From Sinorhizobium fredii USDA 205 (GTDB taxonomy: Bacteria > Pseudomonadota > Alphaproteobacteria > Rhizobiales > Rhizobiaceae): a stretch of 64,000 nt of DNA. A model generated the notes under the pieces. That model saw only the letters and a list, made by a program, of their open reading frames with translations, had not been told where the DNA came from and ran no database searches. Within the stretch, counting starts at the first letter, position 1; every line of letters begins with the position of its first letter. Shown piece by piece: positions 24,736-33,643 of the stretch. The stretch is from the NCBI RefSeq assembly GCF_001461695.1, contig NZ_AUTC01000189.1, positions 186,001-250,000 of the forward strand, in the 5' to 3' direction. Made by a program: the position numbers and the translations under genes.

Positions 24736-26199
24736 ATGAAAGCCCAACCGAAAGCCTCGCACTTCATCGATGGCGAATATGTCGAGGACGTAGCCGGTAC
24801 GGTGATCGAGAGCATCTATCCGGCGACCGGCGAGGTGATCGCCCGGCTGCACGCGGCAACGCCGGCGATCGTCGAGAAGGCGATTGCCGCCGCCAAGCGG
24901 GCGCAGCCGGAATGGGCGGCGATGAGCCCGACGGCGCGCGGTCGTATCCTGAAGCGTGCGGCCGAGATCATGCGCGAGCGCAATCGCGAGCTCTCCGAAC
25001 TCGAGACGCTCGATACCGGCAAGCCGATCCAGGAAACCATCGTCGCCGACCCAACTTCGGGCGCCGACAGCTTCGAGTTCTTCGGCGGCGTCGTCGCCTC
25101 GGCGCTGAATGGCGACTATATCCCGCTTGGCGGCGACTTCGCCTATACGAAGCGGGTGCCGCTCGGCGTCTGCGTCGGTATCGGCGCCTGGAACTATCCG
25201 CAGCAGATCGCCTGCTGGAAAGGCGCGCCGGCGCTCGCCGCCGGCAACGCCATGGTCTTCAAGCCGTCGGAGAACACGCCGCTCGGCGCGCTGAAGATCG
25301 CCGAGATCCTGATCGAGGCGGGGCTTCCCAAGGGACTCTACAACGTCATCCAGGGCGACCGCTCGACTGGTCCCCTGCTCGTCAACCACCCGGATGTCGC
25401 CAAGGTCTCGTTGACCGGCTCGGTACCGACCGGCAAGAAAGTGGCAGGCGCCGCCGCGGCCGAACTCAAGCACGTCACCATGGAGCTTGGCGGCAAGTCG
25501 CCGTTGATCGTCTTCGACGACGCCGATCTCGAAAGCGCTATCGGCGGCGCCATGCTCGGCAATTTCTATTCGACCGGCCAGGTCTGCTCGAACGGCACCC
25601 GCGTCTTCGTGCAGCGAAAGGTCAAGGACGCCTTCCTGGCGCGTCTGAAGGAGCGCACCGAGGCGATCATCATCGGCGACCCTATGGAGGAGACGACGCA
25701 GCTCGGGCCGATGGTCTCGAAAGCGCAGCGCGACAAGGTGCTCTCCTATATCGAGGCCGGCAAAGCGGAAGGCGCGCGGCTGATCACCGGCGGCGGCATT
25801 CCGAACGCCGTCAACGCCGAGGGAACCTACATCCAGCCGACCGTCTTCGCCGACGTCACCGACGAGATGACGATCGCGCGGGAGGAGATCTTCGGGCCGG
25901 TCATGTGCGTGCTCGACTTCGACGACGAGGCGGAGGTCGTCGCCCGCGCCAACGCCACCGAATTCGGCCTTTCGGCCGGCGTCTTCACCGCCGACCTCAC
26001 CCGCGCCCACCGGGTCGTCGACCAGCTCGAGGCCGGCACGCTGTGGATCAACGCCTATAATTTGGCGCCGGTCGAGATTCCCTTCGGAGGTTCGAAGCAA
26101 TCGGGCTTCGGGCGGGAAAATTCGGTTGCGGCACTCAACCACTATACCGAGCTCAAGACCGTCTATGTCGGCATGGGCAAGGTAGAGGCGCCGTACTGA
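24736..26199 (+). CDS. betB: Betaine aldehyde dehydrogenase
   Basis: 487 residues, the standard length. The catalytic cysteine is in YSTGQVCSNGTRVFV, the general-base glutamate in TMELGGKSPLIVF, and the NAD-binding region includes GAWNYPQQIACWKGAPALAA. The ATG at 24736 lies one base after the betC stop; GAGGAGAATGAC upstream provides the ribosome site inside betC. It oxidises betaine aldehyde to glycine betaine, an osmoprotectant and carbon/nitrogen source. Confidence 0.96.
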   Translation: MKAQPKASHFIDGEYVEDVAGTVIESIYPATGEVIARLHAATPAIVEKAIAAAKRAQPEWAAMSPTARGRILKRAAEIMRERNRELSELETLDTGKPIQETIVADPTSGADSFEFFGGVVASALNGDYIPLGGDFAYTKRVPLGVCVGIGAWNYPQQIACWKGAPALAAGNAMVFKPSENTPLGALKIAEILIEAGLPKGLYNVIQGDRSTGPLLVNHPDVAKVSLTGSVPTGKKVAGAAAAELKHVTMELGGKSPLIVFDDADLESAIGGAMLGNFYSTGQVCSNGTRVFVQRKVKDAFLARLKERTEAIIIGDPMEETTQLGPMVSKAQRDKVLSYIEAGKAEGARLITGGGIPNAVNAEGTYIQPTVFADVTDEMTIAREEIFGPVMCVLDFDDEAEVVARANATEFGLSAGVFTADLTRAHRVVDQLEAGTLWINAYNLAPVEIPFGGSKQSGFGRENSVAALNHYTELKTVYVGMGKVEAPY

Positions 26200-26415
26200 G
26201 AATCCCGTTCGGGCGAGAGCCCGCCGCTTTCTCCCTCATCCTCGGGCGAGCGAAGCGAGTTCCGGGGATCCAGCAGCGCCAAGTCGGTGGCGCGAAAGCC
26301 TCTTTCCAAGCGACAGACGTCGCTTGGCTGGCTTCCTGTGACGAGCACAGGAATGAGGAAGCAGAGACAGCACCGCAGCGCCGGTAGGGCAAGGACGCAA
26401 GAGAAAGACCACGTT
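26200..26415. repeat. Hairpin-rich mosaic element between betB and betA
   Basis: 216 bases separate betB and betA, unlike the tight betI-betC-betB spacing. It holds an imperfect hairpin around 26238-26272 (CCTCGGGCGAGCG..CGAGTTCCGGGG), then a perfect 9-base stem 26306-26314/26319-26327 (CCAAGCGAC/GTCGCTTGG) and an 8-base stem 26333-26340/26346-26353 (TTCCTGTG/CACAGGAA). The arrangement matches rhizobial palindromic intergenic repeats. No protein gene is seen. Confidence 0.65.
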
Positions 26416-28065
26416 ATGCAGGCAGATTTCGTCATCATCGGTTCCGGTTCGGCGGGTTCGGCGCTCGCCTATCGCCTGTCGGAGGACGGCAGGAACTCGG
26501 TCATCGTGCTGGAGTTCGGCGGCTCGGACATCGGGCCGTTCATCCAGATGCCGGCGGCGCTTGCCTGGCCGATGAGCATGAACCGCTACAATTGGGGCTT
26601 TCTCTCCGAGCCGGAGCCGCACCTCAACAACCGGCGCATCACCGCGCCGCGCGGCAAGGTGATCGGCGGCTCGTCCTCGATCAACGGCATGGTCTATGTG
26701 CGCGGCCATGCGGAGGATTTCGACCGCTGGGAAGAGCTCGGCGCAAAGGGCTGGGCCTATGCCGACGTGCTTCCCTATTTCAAGCGGATGGAACATTCGC
26801 ACGGCGGCGAGGACGGCTGGCGCGGCACCGATGGCCCCCTGCATGTCCAGCGCGGCCCGGTCAAGAACCCGCTCTTCCACGCCTTCGTCGAAGCGGGCAA
26901 GCAGGCCGGTTTCGAGATGACCGACGACTACAACGGCTCCAAGCAGGAAGGCTTCGGGCTGATGGAGCAGACGACTTGGCGGGGCCGTCGCTGGTCGGCG
27001 GCTTCCGCCTATCTGAAGCCGGCCCTGAAGCGCTCGAATGTTCAACTCATCCGCTGCTTCGCCCGCAAGATCGTCATCGAAAACGGCCGCGCCACCGGCG
27101 TCGAGATCGAGCGCGGCGGCCGCATCGAGGTGGTCAAGGCGAACCGCGAGGTGATCGTCTCGGCGTCCTCCTTCAATTCGCCGAAACTGCTGATGCTCTC
27201 CGGCATCGGCCCGGCGGCGCACCTGAAGGAGCTCGGGATCGACGTAAAAGTCGACCGCCCGGGCGTCGGCCAGAACCTGCAGGACCATATGGAGTTCTAT
27301 TTCCAGCAGATCAGCACCAAGCCGGTGTCGCTCTATTCCTGGCTGCCGTGGTTCTGGCAGGGCGTGGCGGGCGCCCAATGGCTGTTCTTCAAGTCCGGCC
27401 TCGGCATTTCCAATCAGTTCGAGGCCTGCGCCTTCCTGCGCTCGGCACCCGGCGTCAAGCAACCCGACATCCAGTACCACTTCCTGCCGGTGGCGATCCG
27501 CTATGACGGCAAGGCGGCGGCGAATACGCACGGTTTCCAGGTGCATGTCGGCTACAACCTGTCGAAGTCGCGCGGCAGCGTGACGCTGCGCGCCTCCGAC
27601 CCGAAGGCCGATCCGGTGATCCGCTTCAACTATATGAGCCATCCGGAAGATTGGGAGAAATTCCGCCATTGCGTGCGGCTGACGCGCGAGATCTTCGGCC
27701 AGAAGGCCTTCGATCACTATCGCGGGCCGGAAATCCAGCCGGGCGAAAAGGTCCAGACGGACGAAGAGATCGACGCCTTCCTGCGCGAGCATCTGGAGAG
27801 CGCCTACCACCCGTGCGGCACCTGCAAGATGGGTTCGAAGGACGATCCGATGGCCGTCGTCGACCCCGAAACGCGGGTGATCGGCGTCGACGGCCTGCGC
27901 GTTGCCGACTCGTCGATTTTCCCGCATGTCACCTATGGCAATCTCAATGCCCCCTCGATCATGACCGGCGAGAAGGCCGCCGACCATATCCTCGGCAAGC
28001 AGCCGCTCGCCCGCTCTAACCAGGAGCCTTGGATCAACCCGCGCTGGGCGATCAGCGATCGGTAA
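26416..28065 (+). CDS. betA: Choline dehydrogenase
   Basis: 549 residues from ATG 26416, where the canonical N terminus MQADFVIIGSGSAGSALAYR begins with the FAD-binding GxGxxG. GMC-oxidoreductase blocks follow: GGSSSINGMVYVRGHAEDFD, ASSFNSPKLLMLSGIGPAAH, and the C-terminal SAYHPCGTCKMG with the catalytic His. It oxidises choline to betaine aldehyde at the membrane, passing electrons to the respiratory chain. The long hairpin-rich gap before it suggests its expression may differ from betICB. Confidence 0.95.
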   Translation: MQADFVIIGSGSAGSALAYRLSEDGRNSVIVLEFGGSDIGPFIQMPAALAWPMSMNRYNWGFLSEPEPHLNNRRITAPRGKVIGGSSSINGMVYVRGHAEDFDRWEELGAKGWAYADVLPYFKRMEHSHGGEDGWRGTDGPLHVQRGPVKNPLFHAFVEAGKQAGFEMTDDYNGSKQEGFGLMEQTTWRGRRWSAASAYLKPALKRSNVQLIRCFARKIVIENGRATGVEIERGGRIEVVKANREVIVSASSFNSPKLLMLSGIGPAAHLKELGIDVKVDRPGVGQNLQDHMEFYFQQISTKPVSLYSWLPWFWQGVAGAQWLFFKSGLGISNQFEACAFLRSAPGVKQPDIQYHFLPVAIRYDGKAAANTHGFQVHVGYNLSKSRGSVTLRASDPKADPVIRFNYMSHPEDWEKFRHCVRLTREIFGQKAFDHYRGPEIQPGEKVQTDEEIDAFLREHLESAYHPCGTCKMGSKDDPMAVVDPETRVIGVDGLRVADSSIFPHVTYGNLNAPSIMTGEKAADHILGKQPLARSNQEPWINPRWAISDR

Positions 28066-28067
28066 GG

Positions 28068-28547
28068 CTACTCCAGCAGGAAGCCGATCCATCGGCCGGC
28101 GACGACGGCACCGGTCCACGTCAATAGCGAAAGCCATGCCGAAAGGCGGACCCTCAAGGAGATCGGTCCGCCCTTGACGGCGGCGCGCCACTGCGGCGAC
28201 AGGTGCAAAATCGCCGCGTTGGCGACGCCGAGAACGAGTAGCGTCATCTTGGCGAGAAACGCGGCATTGCCGACATATTCAATCGGGTTGACACTGAAGA
28301 GGCAGAAGCCGGTGGCGGCCGCCAGCGCAACGCCGACCGCTGCGGCGTGCGAGAGAAACGGCCCGACCACCGCAACCGGAACCGCCCGGATGAGACCGAT
28401 CAGTCGCAGATCCAGCGGCAGGATCGCCCCGATGACGATCCCGATCGACAGGATATGGGCCGCGTTTACGAAGATGTAGAGGGTCGCCGAGCGCCGTATC
28501 GCCAGGGCGAAGGGCAGCGTCCCGATCCAGGCGAGTATCTCCTCCAT
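28068..28547 (-). CDS. Small four-helix membrane protein (DUF6644-like)
   Basis: 159 residues with four to five hydrophobic segments (SATLYIFVNAAHILSIGIVI, AVPVAVVGPFLSHAAAVGVA, AAFLAKMTLLVLGVANAAI, and the C-terminal LSAWLSLLTWTGAVVAGRW). Its ATG shares one base with the stop of the upstream gene (TGATG), so the two are translationally coupled. The pairing of such a membrane protein with a small periplasmic HHGW protein is seen elsewhere in proteobacteria; an electron-transfer or metal-related role has been guessed but I cannot support it from sequence. Convergent with betA, two bases apart. Confidence 0.65.
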   Translation of the reverse strand: MEEILAWIGTLPFALAIRRSATLYIFVNAAHILSIGIVIGAILPLDLRLIGLIRAVPVAVVGPFLSHAAAVGVALAAATGFCLFSVNPIEYVGNAAFLAKMTLLVLGVANAAILHLSPQWRAAVKGGPISLRVRLSAWLSLLTWTGAVVAGRWIGFLLE

Positions 28548-28933
28548 CAGTTCGTCTGTATGCGCTCCGGATAAATGTCATAGACCTTTCCGGCCACGGT
28601 GATCCGGACGGCCTTCATCCTTTTCTCGGCTCGGTCCAGCGAGCGGTTGCCGAGTGCGACGATCTGGTCGCCAACCTTCGCGACGCCCTCGACGAAGCCG
28701 GAGCGTTCGGTCAGCCGCGGATTGCCGAGTTCAACCAGCCAGAGGCCGTCGCTCTTCGTTTCGACCCGCAGCGTCGGATGCGGCGGCGCCATCGAAATCT
28801 CGCTTATCGTGCCGGAGAGCTCGATCTGGTCGGCCTCCGCCCAGGACCAGCCGTGGTGAGCATAGGCGCCCGTCACCAGAAGCAATCCGAGGACGCTTCC
28901 AAGGACGGCGCGACTGGACAAGGACTGCATCAT
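28547..28933 (-). CDS. Periplasmic DUF6152-like protein with HHGWSWA motif
   Basis: 128 residues. A signal peptide spans residues 1-25 (LGSVLGLLLVTGAYA), giving a mature N terminus HHGWSWAE, which is typical of DUF6152 proteins. The rest is a small beta-rich domain (IELSGTISEISMAPPHPTLR, TERSGFVEGVAKVGDQIVAL). A role in binding metal through the N-terminal histidines is plausible but unproven. It is the first gene of a coupled pair with the membrane protein at 28068. Confidence 0.65.
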   Translation of the reverse strand: MMQSLSSRAVLGSVLGLLLVTGAYAHHGWSWAEADQIELSGTISEISMAPPHPTLRVETKSDGLWLVELGNPRLTERSGFVEGVAKVGDQIVALGNRSLDRAEKRMKAVRITVAGKVYDIYPERIQTN

Positions 28934-29074
28934 TTGCGTCTCCCTTCATTCTCCCGCATTGATGAAGCACAAGCTGGAGCAGACGGTGCGAAAGGACAGG
29001 GCCTTCAACAATTCTTGAACGGCCGGGCACCCTCGGCTCCGCAGGAGGAAGGCATCCTTGCTCCTTCCTCGCGG

Positions 29075-29225
29075 TTAGATATAATCTACTAAATTACTAG
29101 GTTTTCTTAGAACTTTATCGATCAGAGAGATATTTGCTCTGATCCTTGAGCAATAGAAATCCGTTTTTCTGTCCTTTGTCACAAACGGCTGCGATATTCC
29201 GTGCAAATTGCAACAGGATGCAGCC
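29075..29225 (+). promoter_or_regulatory. A/T-rich leader of cysH with a hairpin
   Basis: This leader is far more A/T-rich than its surroundings. It has TAGATATAATCTACTAAATT near 29075-29094 and a clean 8-base stem GATCAGAG (29120-29127) with CTCTGATC (29137-29144). It probably holds the promoter and a regulator site for sulfate assimilation. I could not match it to a known riboswitch. Confidence 0.5.
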
Positions 29226-29981
29226 ATGACGACGCAATCCCTCGAAGCCGAAGCCAAGGCCCTGAATGACAGGCTCGAAAGCCTCGATCTTGCTGGTCGG
29301 CTGGCGCTCGTCGCCGGTCTTGAAGGCCGGGCGGTCTTCACGACGTCGCTCGGCATCGAAGATCAGGTCATCACCGCCGCGATCGGCACCAATCGGCTCG
29401 ACATCGAGGTCGCGACGCTGAAAACCGGTCGCCTCTTCAACGAAACGGTCGCCCTCATCGAAGAGACCGAGGAAGCCTACGACATTCTGATCAAGCGCTA
29501 CTTTCCCGAGAAAGCCGATATCGAAGACTACGTAGCCCAATACGGCATGAACGGCTTCTACGAGAGCGTCGAAGCCAGGCATGCCTGTTGCGGCGTGCGC
29601 AAGCTGAAGCCGCTTGCGCGCGCGCTCGAAGGCGTAAGCTACTGGATCACTGGCCTGCGCCGCGGCCAGTCCGGCAACCGCGCCACGACGCCCTATGCCG
29701 AAGCCGACCTCGACCGTGGCCTCATCAAGATCAACCCGCTGGCGGACTGGGACATCGAGACGATCCATGCCCATGTCGCCGCAGAGGCCATTCCCGTCAA
29801 CCCGCTGCATGGCCGCGGCTATCCGTCGATCGGCTGCGAGCCCTGCACGCGCGCCATCAAGCCCGGCGAGCCGGAGCGTGCCGGACGCTGGTGGTGGGAG
29901 AACGACGAGAAGCGCGAATGCGGCCTGCATGTTGCCGAAGCGACTTCCTCCATCATTCCCAATGCCAGCAGCGCCGCCTGA
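29226..29981 (+). CDS. cysH: Adenylyl-sulfate / phosphoadenylyl-sulfate reductase
   Basis: 251 residues from ATG 29226 (AGGA upstream; an in-frame TTG lies 18 bases earlier). FTTSLGIEDQVITAAIG is the nucleotide-binding start. Two cysteine pairs that ligate a [4Fe-4S] cluster are present, CCGVRKLKPL and CEPCTRAI, with the catalytic cysteine in the C-terminal ECGLH. The cluster cysteines mark it as an APS reductase-type enzyme, as in other rhizobia, rather than the enterobacterial PAPS type. It makes sulfite from activated sulfate with thioredoxin as reductant. cysD follows 45 bases later. Confidence 0.94.
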   Translation: MTTQSLEAEAKALNDRLESLDLAGRLALVAGLEGRAVFTTSLGIEDQVITAAIGTNRLDIEVATLKTGRLFNETVALIEETEEAYDILIKRYFPEKADIEDYVAQYGMNGFYESVEARHACCGVRKLKPLARALEGVSYWITGLRRGQSGNRATTPYAEADLDRGLIKINPLADWDIETIHAHVAAEAIPVNPLHGRGYPSIGCEPCTRAIKPGEPERAGRWWWENDEKRECGLHVAEATSSIIPNASSAA

Positions 29982-30026
29982 GGGCAGCGCCGCAGCCAAG
30001 AGACAAGTATCCTCCCGGAGTTCGAA

Positions 30027-30980
30027 ATGCCCCACACCCATCCGGAAACGGAATTGCATAACCCGCAGAGCACGAAACCACCGCTCGATCCGCATCTGAA
30101 GGCCCTCGAAAACGAAGCGATCCACATCTTCCGCGAGGTCGCCGCGGAATTCGAGCGCCCGGTGATGCTCTATTCGATCGGCAAGGATTCCTCCGTGCTC
30201 CTGCACCTGGCGCGCAAGGCCTTCTATCCCGGTCGCGTCCCCTTCCCGCTGCTGCATGTCGATACCGGCTGGAAATTCCGCGAGATGATCGCCTTCCGCG
30301 ACGAGATGGTCGAAAAATACGATCTCGACCTCGTCGCCCATACCAATCCGCGCGGTGCATCCGAGAACGTCACGCCGTTCACGCACGGCTCGGCGCTCTA
30401 CACCGATATCATGAAGACGGAAGCGCTGCGCCAGGCGCTCGACGCCGGCCAGTATGACGCCGCTTTCGGCGGCGCACGTCGCGACGAGGAAGCGAGCCGC
30501 GCCAAGGAGCGCATCTATTCCTTCCGCACGCCGGACCACCGCTGGGACCCGCGCAACCAGCGCCCGGAACTCTGGAACGTCTATAACGGCATGATCCGCA
30601 AGGGCGAAAGCGTGCGCGCTTTCCCGCTCTCCAACTGGACCGAAGTCGACATCTGGCGCTACATCCAGGCCGAAGAGATCCCGATCGTGCCGCTTTACTT
30701 TGCCAAGAAGCGCCCGATCGTCGAGCGCGACGGCATGATGATCCTTGCCGAGGACCCGCGCCTCGAACTGCTTCCCGGCGAGACGAAGCGCGAGGAGGTC
30801 ATCCGCTTCCGCACGCTCGGCTGCTTCCCGCTGACGGGCGCGATCCGCTCCCACGCGACGACGCTCGACGACATCATTTCCGAACTTGAAACCGCGACCG
30901 TCTCCGAACGCCAGGGCCGCGCCATCGACCGCGACCAGGCCGGCTCGATGGAAAAGAAAAAACGCGAAGGATATTTTTGA
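30027..30980 (+). CDS. cysD: Sulfate adenylyltransferase subunit 2
   Basis: 317 residues. LYSIGKDSSVLLHLARKAF is the PP-loop (SGGKDS-like) of the adenylyltransferase, and FGGARRDEEASRAKERIYSF and LFNVYNG-like ELWNVYNGMIRKGESVRAFP are family blocks. CysD catalyses formation of APS from ATP and sulfate, driven by GTP hydrolysis in CysN. A Shine-Dalgarno GGAG lies before the ATG. The stop overlaps the cysN start (TGATG). Confidence 0.96.
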   Translation: MPHTHPETELHNPQSTKPPLDPHLKALENEAIHIFREVAAEFERPVMLYSIGKDSSVLLHLARKAFYPGRVPFPLLHVDTGWKFREMIAFRDEMVEKYDLDLVAHTNPRGASENVTPFTHGSALYTDIMKTEALRQALDAGQYDAAFGGARRDEEASRAKERIYSFRTPDHRWDPRNQRPELWNVYNGMIRKGESVRAFPLSNWTEVDIWRYIQAEEIPIVPLYFAKKRPIVERDGMMILAEDPRLELLPGETKREEVIRFRTLGCFPLTGAIRSHATTLDDIISELETATVSERQGRAIDRDQAGSMEKKKREGYF

Positions 30981-32476
30981 TGACCGCACCGGCACTAGCG
31001 ACCGCAGCCTTGGACGAAACCGCCGTCGCCCTCCCCGTGCAGGAGCCGGCGCGGGTGGCGCGCGATTCCCGCCCGCTTCGCCTCATCACCTGCGGCAGCG
31101 TCGATGACGGCAAGTCGACGCTGATCGGCCGGCTGCTCTGGGACACCAAGGCGGTCAAGGAAGACCAGGCCGCAAGCCTTCAGCGCGATTCCAAGGGCAA
31201 GCAGAACGATCTCGGCCTGCCCGACTTCGCGCTGCTGCTCGACGGGCTGCAGGCCGAGCGCGAACAGGGCATCACCATCGATGTCGCCTATCGCTACTTC
31301 TCGACCGACAAGCGCTCCTTCATCGTCGCCGACACCCCCGGCCACGAGCAGTATACGCGCAACATGGCGACCGGCGCCTCGACTGCCGATCTCGCCGTGC
31401 TGCTTGTCGACGCGCGCGTCGGCCTCCTGGAACAGACCCGCCGGCACGCGACGATCGCGACGCTGATGGGCATCCGCCAGTTCGTGCTCGCGGTCAACAA
31501 GATCGACCTGACGAACTACGACCGCAGCCGCTTCGAGCAGATCTCGCACGAATTCAAGGAGCTGGCGCTGTCGCTCGGCGTGCGCCAGGTGACCGCGATC
31601 CCAGTCTCGGCGCTGAAGGGCGAGAATGTCGTCTATGACGGTCGCGCCGCGATGCCCTGGTACGAGGGCCCGACGCTGATCGAGGTACTGGAACTCGCGA
31701 CCACCCGCTCGGCGCAGACCGTCGGTTTCCGCCTTCCGGTGCAGCGCGTCTCGCGCCCGGGTGAAAGCTTCCGCGGCTACCAGGGCACCGTGGCCGGCGG
31801 TTCGGTGAAGCCCGGCGATTCGGTCGTCATCCTGCCGTCCGGCATGGTCGCCAACGTCACGAAGATCGTCACCTTCGACCTGGTGCGCAACGCAGCGGTG
31901 GCCGGTGACGCGGTCACCCTCGTATTTGATCGCCAGGTGGATGTTTCGCGCGGCGACATGATTGTGGCGATCGACAGCCAGCCGATGACCGGACTTGCCT
32001 TCGACGCGCAGCTCGTGGCGCTGCAGGCCGAAGGCATCCAGCCGGGCAAGCGCTACTGGCTGAAATCCGGCAGCCGCCGCCAGCGCGTCCAGGTGCAGCC
32101 GATCAACCAGCTCGACCTCCAGTCCGGCAAGTGGAACCACGCCGACGAGCTGCCGATGAACGCCATCGGCAAGGTGCACCTCGCCTTTGACGAGCAGGCG
32201 ATCTTCGACGCCTACGAGCAGAACCGCACGACCGGCGCCTTCATCCTGATCGATCCGGACACCAACAACACGGTGGCCGGCGGCATGATCACCGCCAAGC
32301 GCGCGACGCTCGGCGGCATCCATGCCGAGGACAGCCGCGTGATCCTGTCGCTGCCGGCGGATCTCGCCGACCAGCTGATGGCGACGGAAATCTTCTCGAG
32401 CCGCCGCGAAGACGCCGAAGTCCGCCGCGTCACCGCCGCCAGGGCGATCGAGATTATCGACACGATCGACGAGTGA
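30980..32476 (+). CDS. cysN: Sulfate adenylyltransferase subunit 1 (GTPase)
   Basis: 498 residues. G1 motif GSVDDGKSTLIGRL (from about residue 36), G3 DTPGHEQYTRNMATGAS, G4 NKIDL. The protein ends after the elongation-factor-like beta domains (ILSLPADLADQLMATEIFSS), so there is no fused APS kinase (CysC) domain, unlike NodQ or CysNC proteins; this fits APS being reduced directly by the neighbouring reductase. It shares one base with cysD and ends at an intrinsic terminator. Confidence 0.96.
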   Translation: MTAPALATAALDETAVALPVQEPARVARDSRPLRLITCGSVDDGKSTLIGRLLWDTKAVKEDQAASLQRDSKGKQNDLGLPDFALLLDGLQAEREQGITIDVAYRYFSTDKRSFIVADTPGHEQYTRNMATGASTADLAVLLVDARVGLLEQTRRHATIATLMGIRQFVLAVNKIDLTNYDRSRFEQISHEFKELALSLGVRQVTAIPVSALKGENVVYDGRAAMPWYEGPTLIEVLELATTRSAQTVGFRLPVQRVSRPGESFRGYQGTVAGGSVKPGDSVVILPSGMVANVTKIVTFDLVRNAAVAGDAVTLVFDRQVDVSRGDMIVAIDSQPMTGLAFDAQLVALQAEGIQPGKRYWLKSGSRRQRVQVQPINQLDLQSGKWNHADELPMNAIGKVHLAFDEQAIFDAYEQNRTTGAFILIDPDTNNTVAGGMITAKRATLGGIHAEDSRVILSLPADLADQLMATEIFSSRREDAEVRRVTAARAIEIIDTIDE

Positions 32477-32503
32477 GCGGAAAAATCCCAAGACGTGAAA
32501 AGG

Positions 32504-32528
32504 AAGGGGCCCACGCGGCCCCTTTTTT
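32504..32528 (+). terminator. Intrinsic terminator of the cys operon
   Basis: GGGGCC (32506-32511), a CACGC loop, GGCCCC (32517-32522), then six T residues, 28 bases after the cysN stop. Confidence 0.9.
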
Positions 32529-32687
32529 CATGCGCCATCTGGTGCCTGAGCTGGATCTGCTGAGGGCGGCAAGGCGCAACGGGCGTCCGGAAGAGTGAGC
32601 ACGCTCTCGACGAACTTCGTGTCGAGCGCCGTCGTCTTTCGCGGCACCAGATGTCGAAAATACAGTCAACTAAGGGATTGATTTGGC

Positions 32688-32764
32688 TGGTCGGAGTGGC
32701 AAGATTCGAACTTGCGACCCCCACGTCCCGAACGTGGTGCGCTACCAGACTGCGCTACACTCCG
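32688..32764 (-). tRNA. tRNA-Pro (CGG)
   Basis: 77 bases on the minus strand including the encoded CCA. The acceptor CGGAGTG pairs with CACTCCG, the D arm has AGCGCAGTCTGGTAGCGC, the anticodon stem-loop is CCACG-TTCGGGA-CGTGG giving anticodon CGG, and the T arm contains the GTTCGAATC consensus. Confidence 0.96.
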
Positions 32765-33051
32765 TGACCAGCGGCGCCTCTATAGAACAGCATTTTCGTT
32801 TTCACAAGCGCCTAACTCAAAAAAGAACTCCGCCTCGCCCAAAAATTCTGCCCGCGGAAGGCGCCGCGGGCTCTCGCCCATGCGTGGCAATAGGGCGTTT
32901 CTGCAACGCTTCGGAATTTCCTGATTTGCAAGGTCGCACAGCGATTTTCTTTCGTCGCTTTTGGCGCTAGAGCCACGCGGAACGCAAGGAAATCCGGGGA
33001 CGCCGGTCTCCCGCGCCGCAGGATTTGAGCACAGACCAAAGGGACAGAGAC

Positions 33052-33465
33052 ATGAATTTCCGCATGATGACGGCGGCCGGCCTTGTGCTGGTGCTTGCCG
33101 GCTGCACGACGACGACCGGTGTGGCGAGAAACGCGGTCGAGAAACGCTGGCTCGGCCAGCCGGCCGGCACCTTCTTCGCCCAGTTCGGCCCGCCGCTTTC
33201 CGACGTCGAAACGGGCGGCGACACGGTCTATAGCTGGAAGGGCGGCTACAAGACCCGCAGGATCCCGGCCGAATACGAAAAGACCGCCGACGGCAAGCGC
33301 GGCAAGCGCATCTCGGCCGCCCGCACCGAGTATTTGAGCTGCGCCGTGCAGTTGACCGTGTCGTCCGACTACGTCATCCGCTCGATCCGCATCGCCGGCG
33401 ACCGCAAGCGGCCCACCGGCCCGAGCTGGTGCGAAGAATTCCTCGGCGGCGCCAAGGCGGAGTGA
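33052..33465 (+). CDS. Hypothetical lipoprotein
   Basis: 137 residues from ATG 33052 (GGGACAGAGAC upstream). A signal peptide ends in the lipobox VLAGC with Cys18 as the lipidated residue. The mature part includes VEKRWLGQPAGTFFAQFGPP and GDTVYSWKGGYKTRRIP, a pattern found in small alphaproteobacterial lipoproteins related loosely to the SmpA/BamE-like outer-membrane fold (a 'GQP...G.P...' motif). Two further cysteines in the mature part (YLSCAVQ and WCEEF) could form a disulfide. Function unknown. Confidence 0.75.
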   Translation: MNFRMMTAAGLVLVLAGCTTTTGVARNAVEKRWLGQPAGTFFAQFGPPLSDVETGGDTVYSWKGGYKTRRIPAEYEKTADGKRGKRISAARTEYLSCAVQLTVSSDYVIRSIRIAGDRKRPTGPSWCEEFLGGAKAE

Positions 33466-33492
33466 AGCGGCGCACTGCTTTCACGGTGAGAG

Positions 33493-33524
33493 GCCCGCTG
33501 GCGCAAATCAGCGGGCTTCCTCTT
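33493..33524 (+). terminator. Intrinsic terminator after the lipoprotein gene
   Basis: GCCCGCTG (33493-33500) pairs with CAGCGGGC (33509-33516), followed by TTCCTCTT. Confidence 0.75.
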
Positions 33525-33542
33525 GATCCTAGCCGGCCCTGA

Positions 33543-33643
33543 TGCATGTCGCCCAAAAGTGTGCAGCGGTTTTGGGATGAAGACATGCAGAAAAACAAGG
33601 ACCTGAAGCGCGCCGCGTGAATACATTCGAACGCGACGCGCTT
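33543..33643. repeat. Two-hairpin palindromic intergenic repeat
   Basis: The first hairpin pairs GCATGTC (33544-33550) with GACATGC (33582-33588) and CCCAAAA (33552-33558) with TTTTGGG (33570-33576). The second pairs AAGCGCGCCGCGT (33606-33618) with ACGCGACGCGCTT (33631-33643), one mismatch. This is a common rhizobial palindrome type; its right edge overlaps the stop codon of the DUF1508 gene. Confidence 0.7.

Noticed and set aside
26236..28191. Long minus-strand open frame opposite betA
   Set aside because: Antisense shadow of betA in a GC-rich genome; no ribosome site or recognisable domain.
29075..29225. SAM-type riboswitch in the cysH leader
   Set aside because: Only a single short hairpin is visible; no pseudoknot or conserved riboswitch core could be traced.
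29115..30995. Long minus-strand open frame opposite cysH and cysD
   Set aside because: Antisense shadow spanning two well-recognised genes; no family resemblance.
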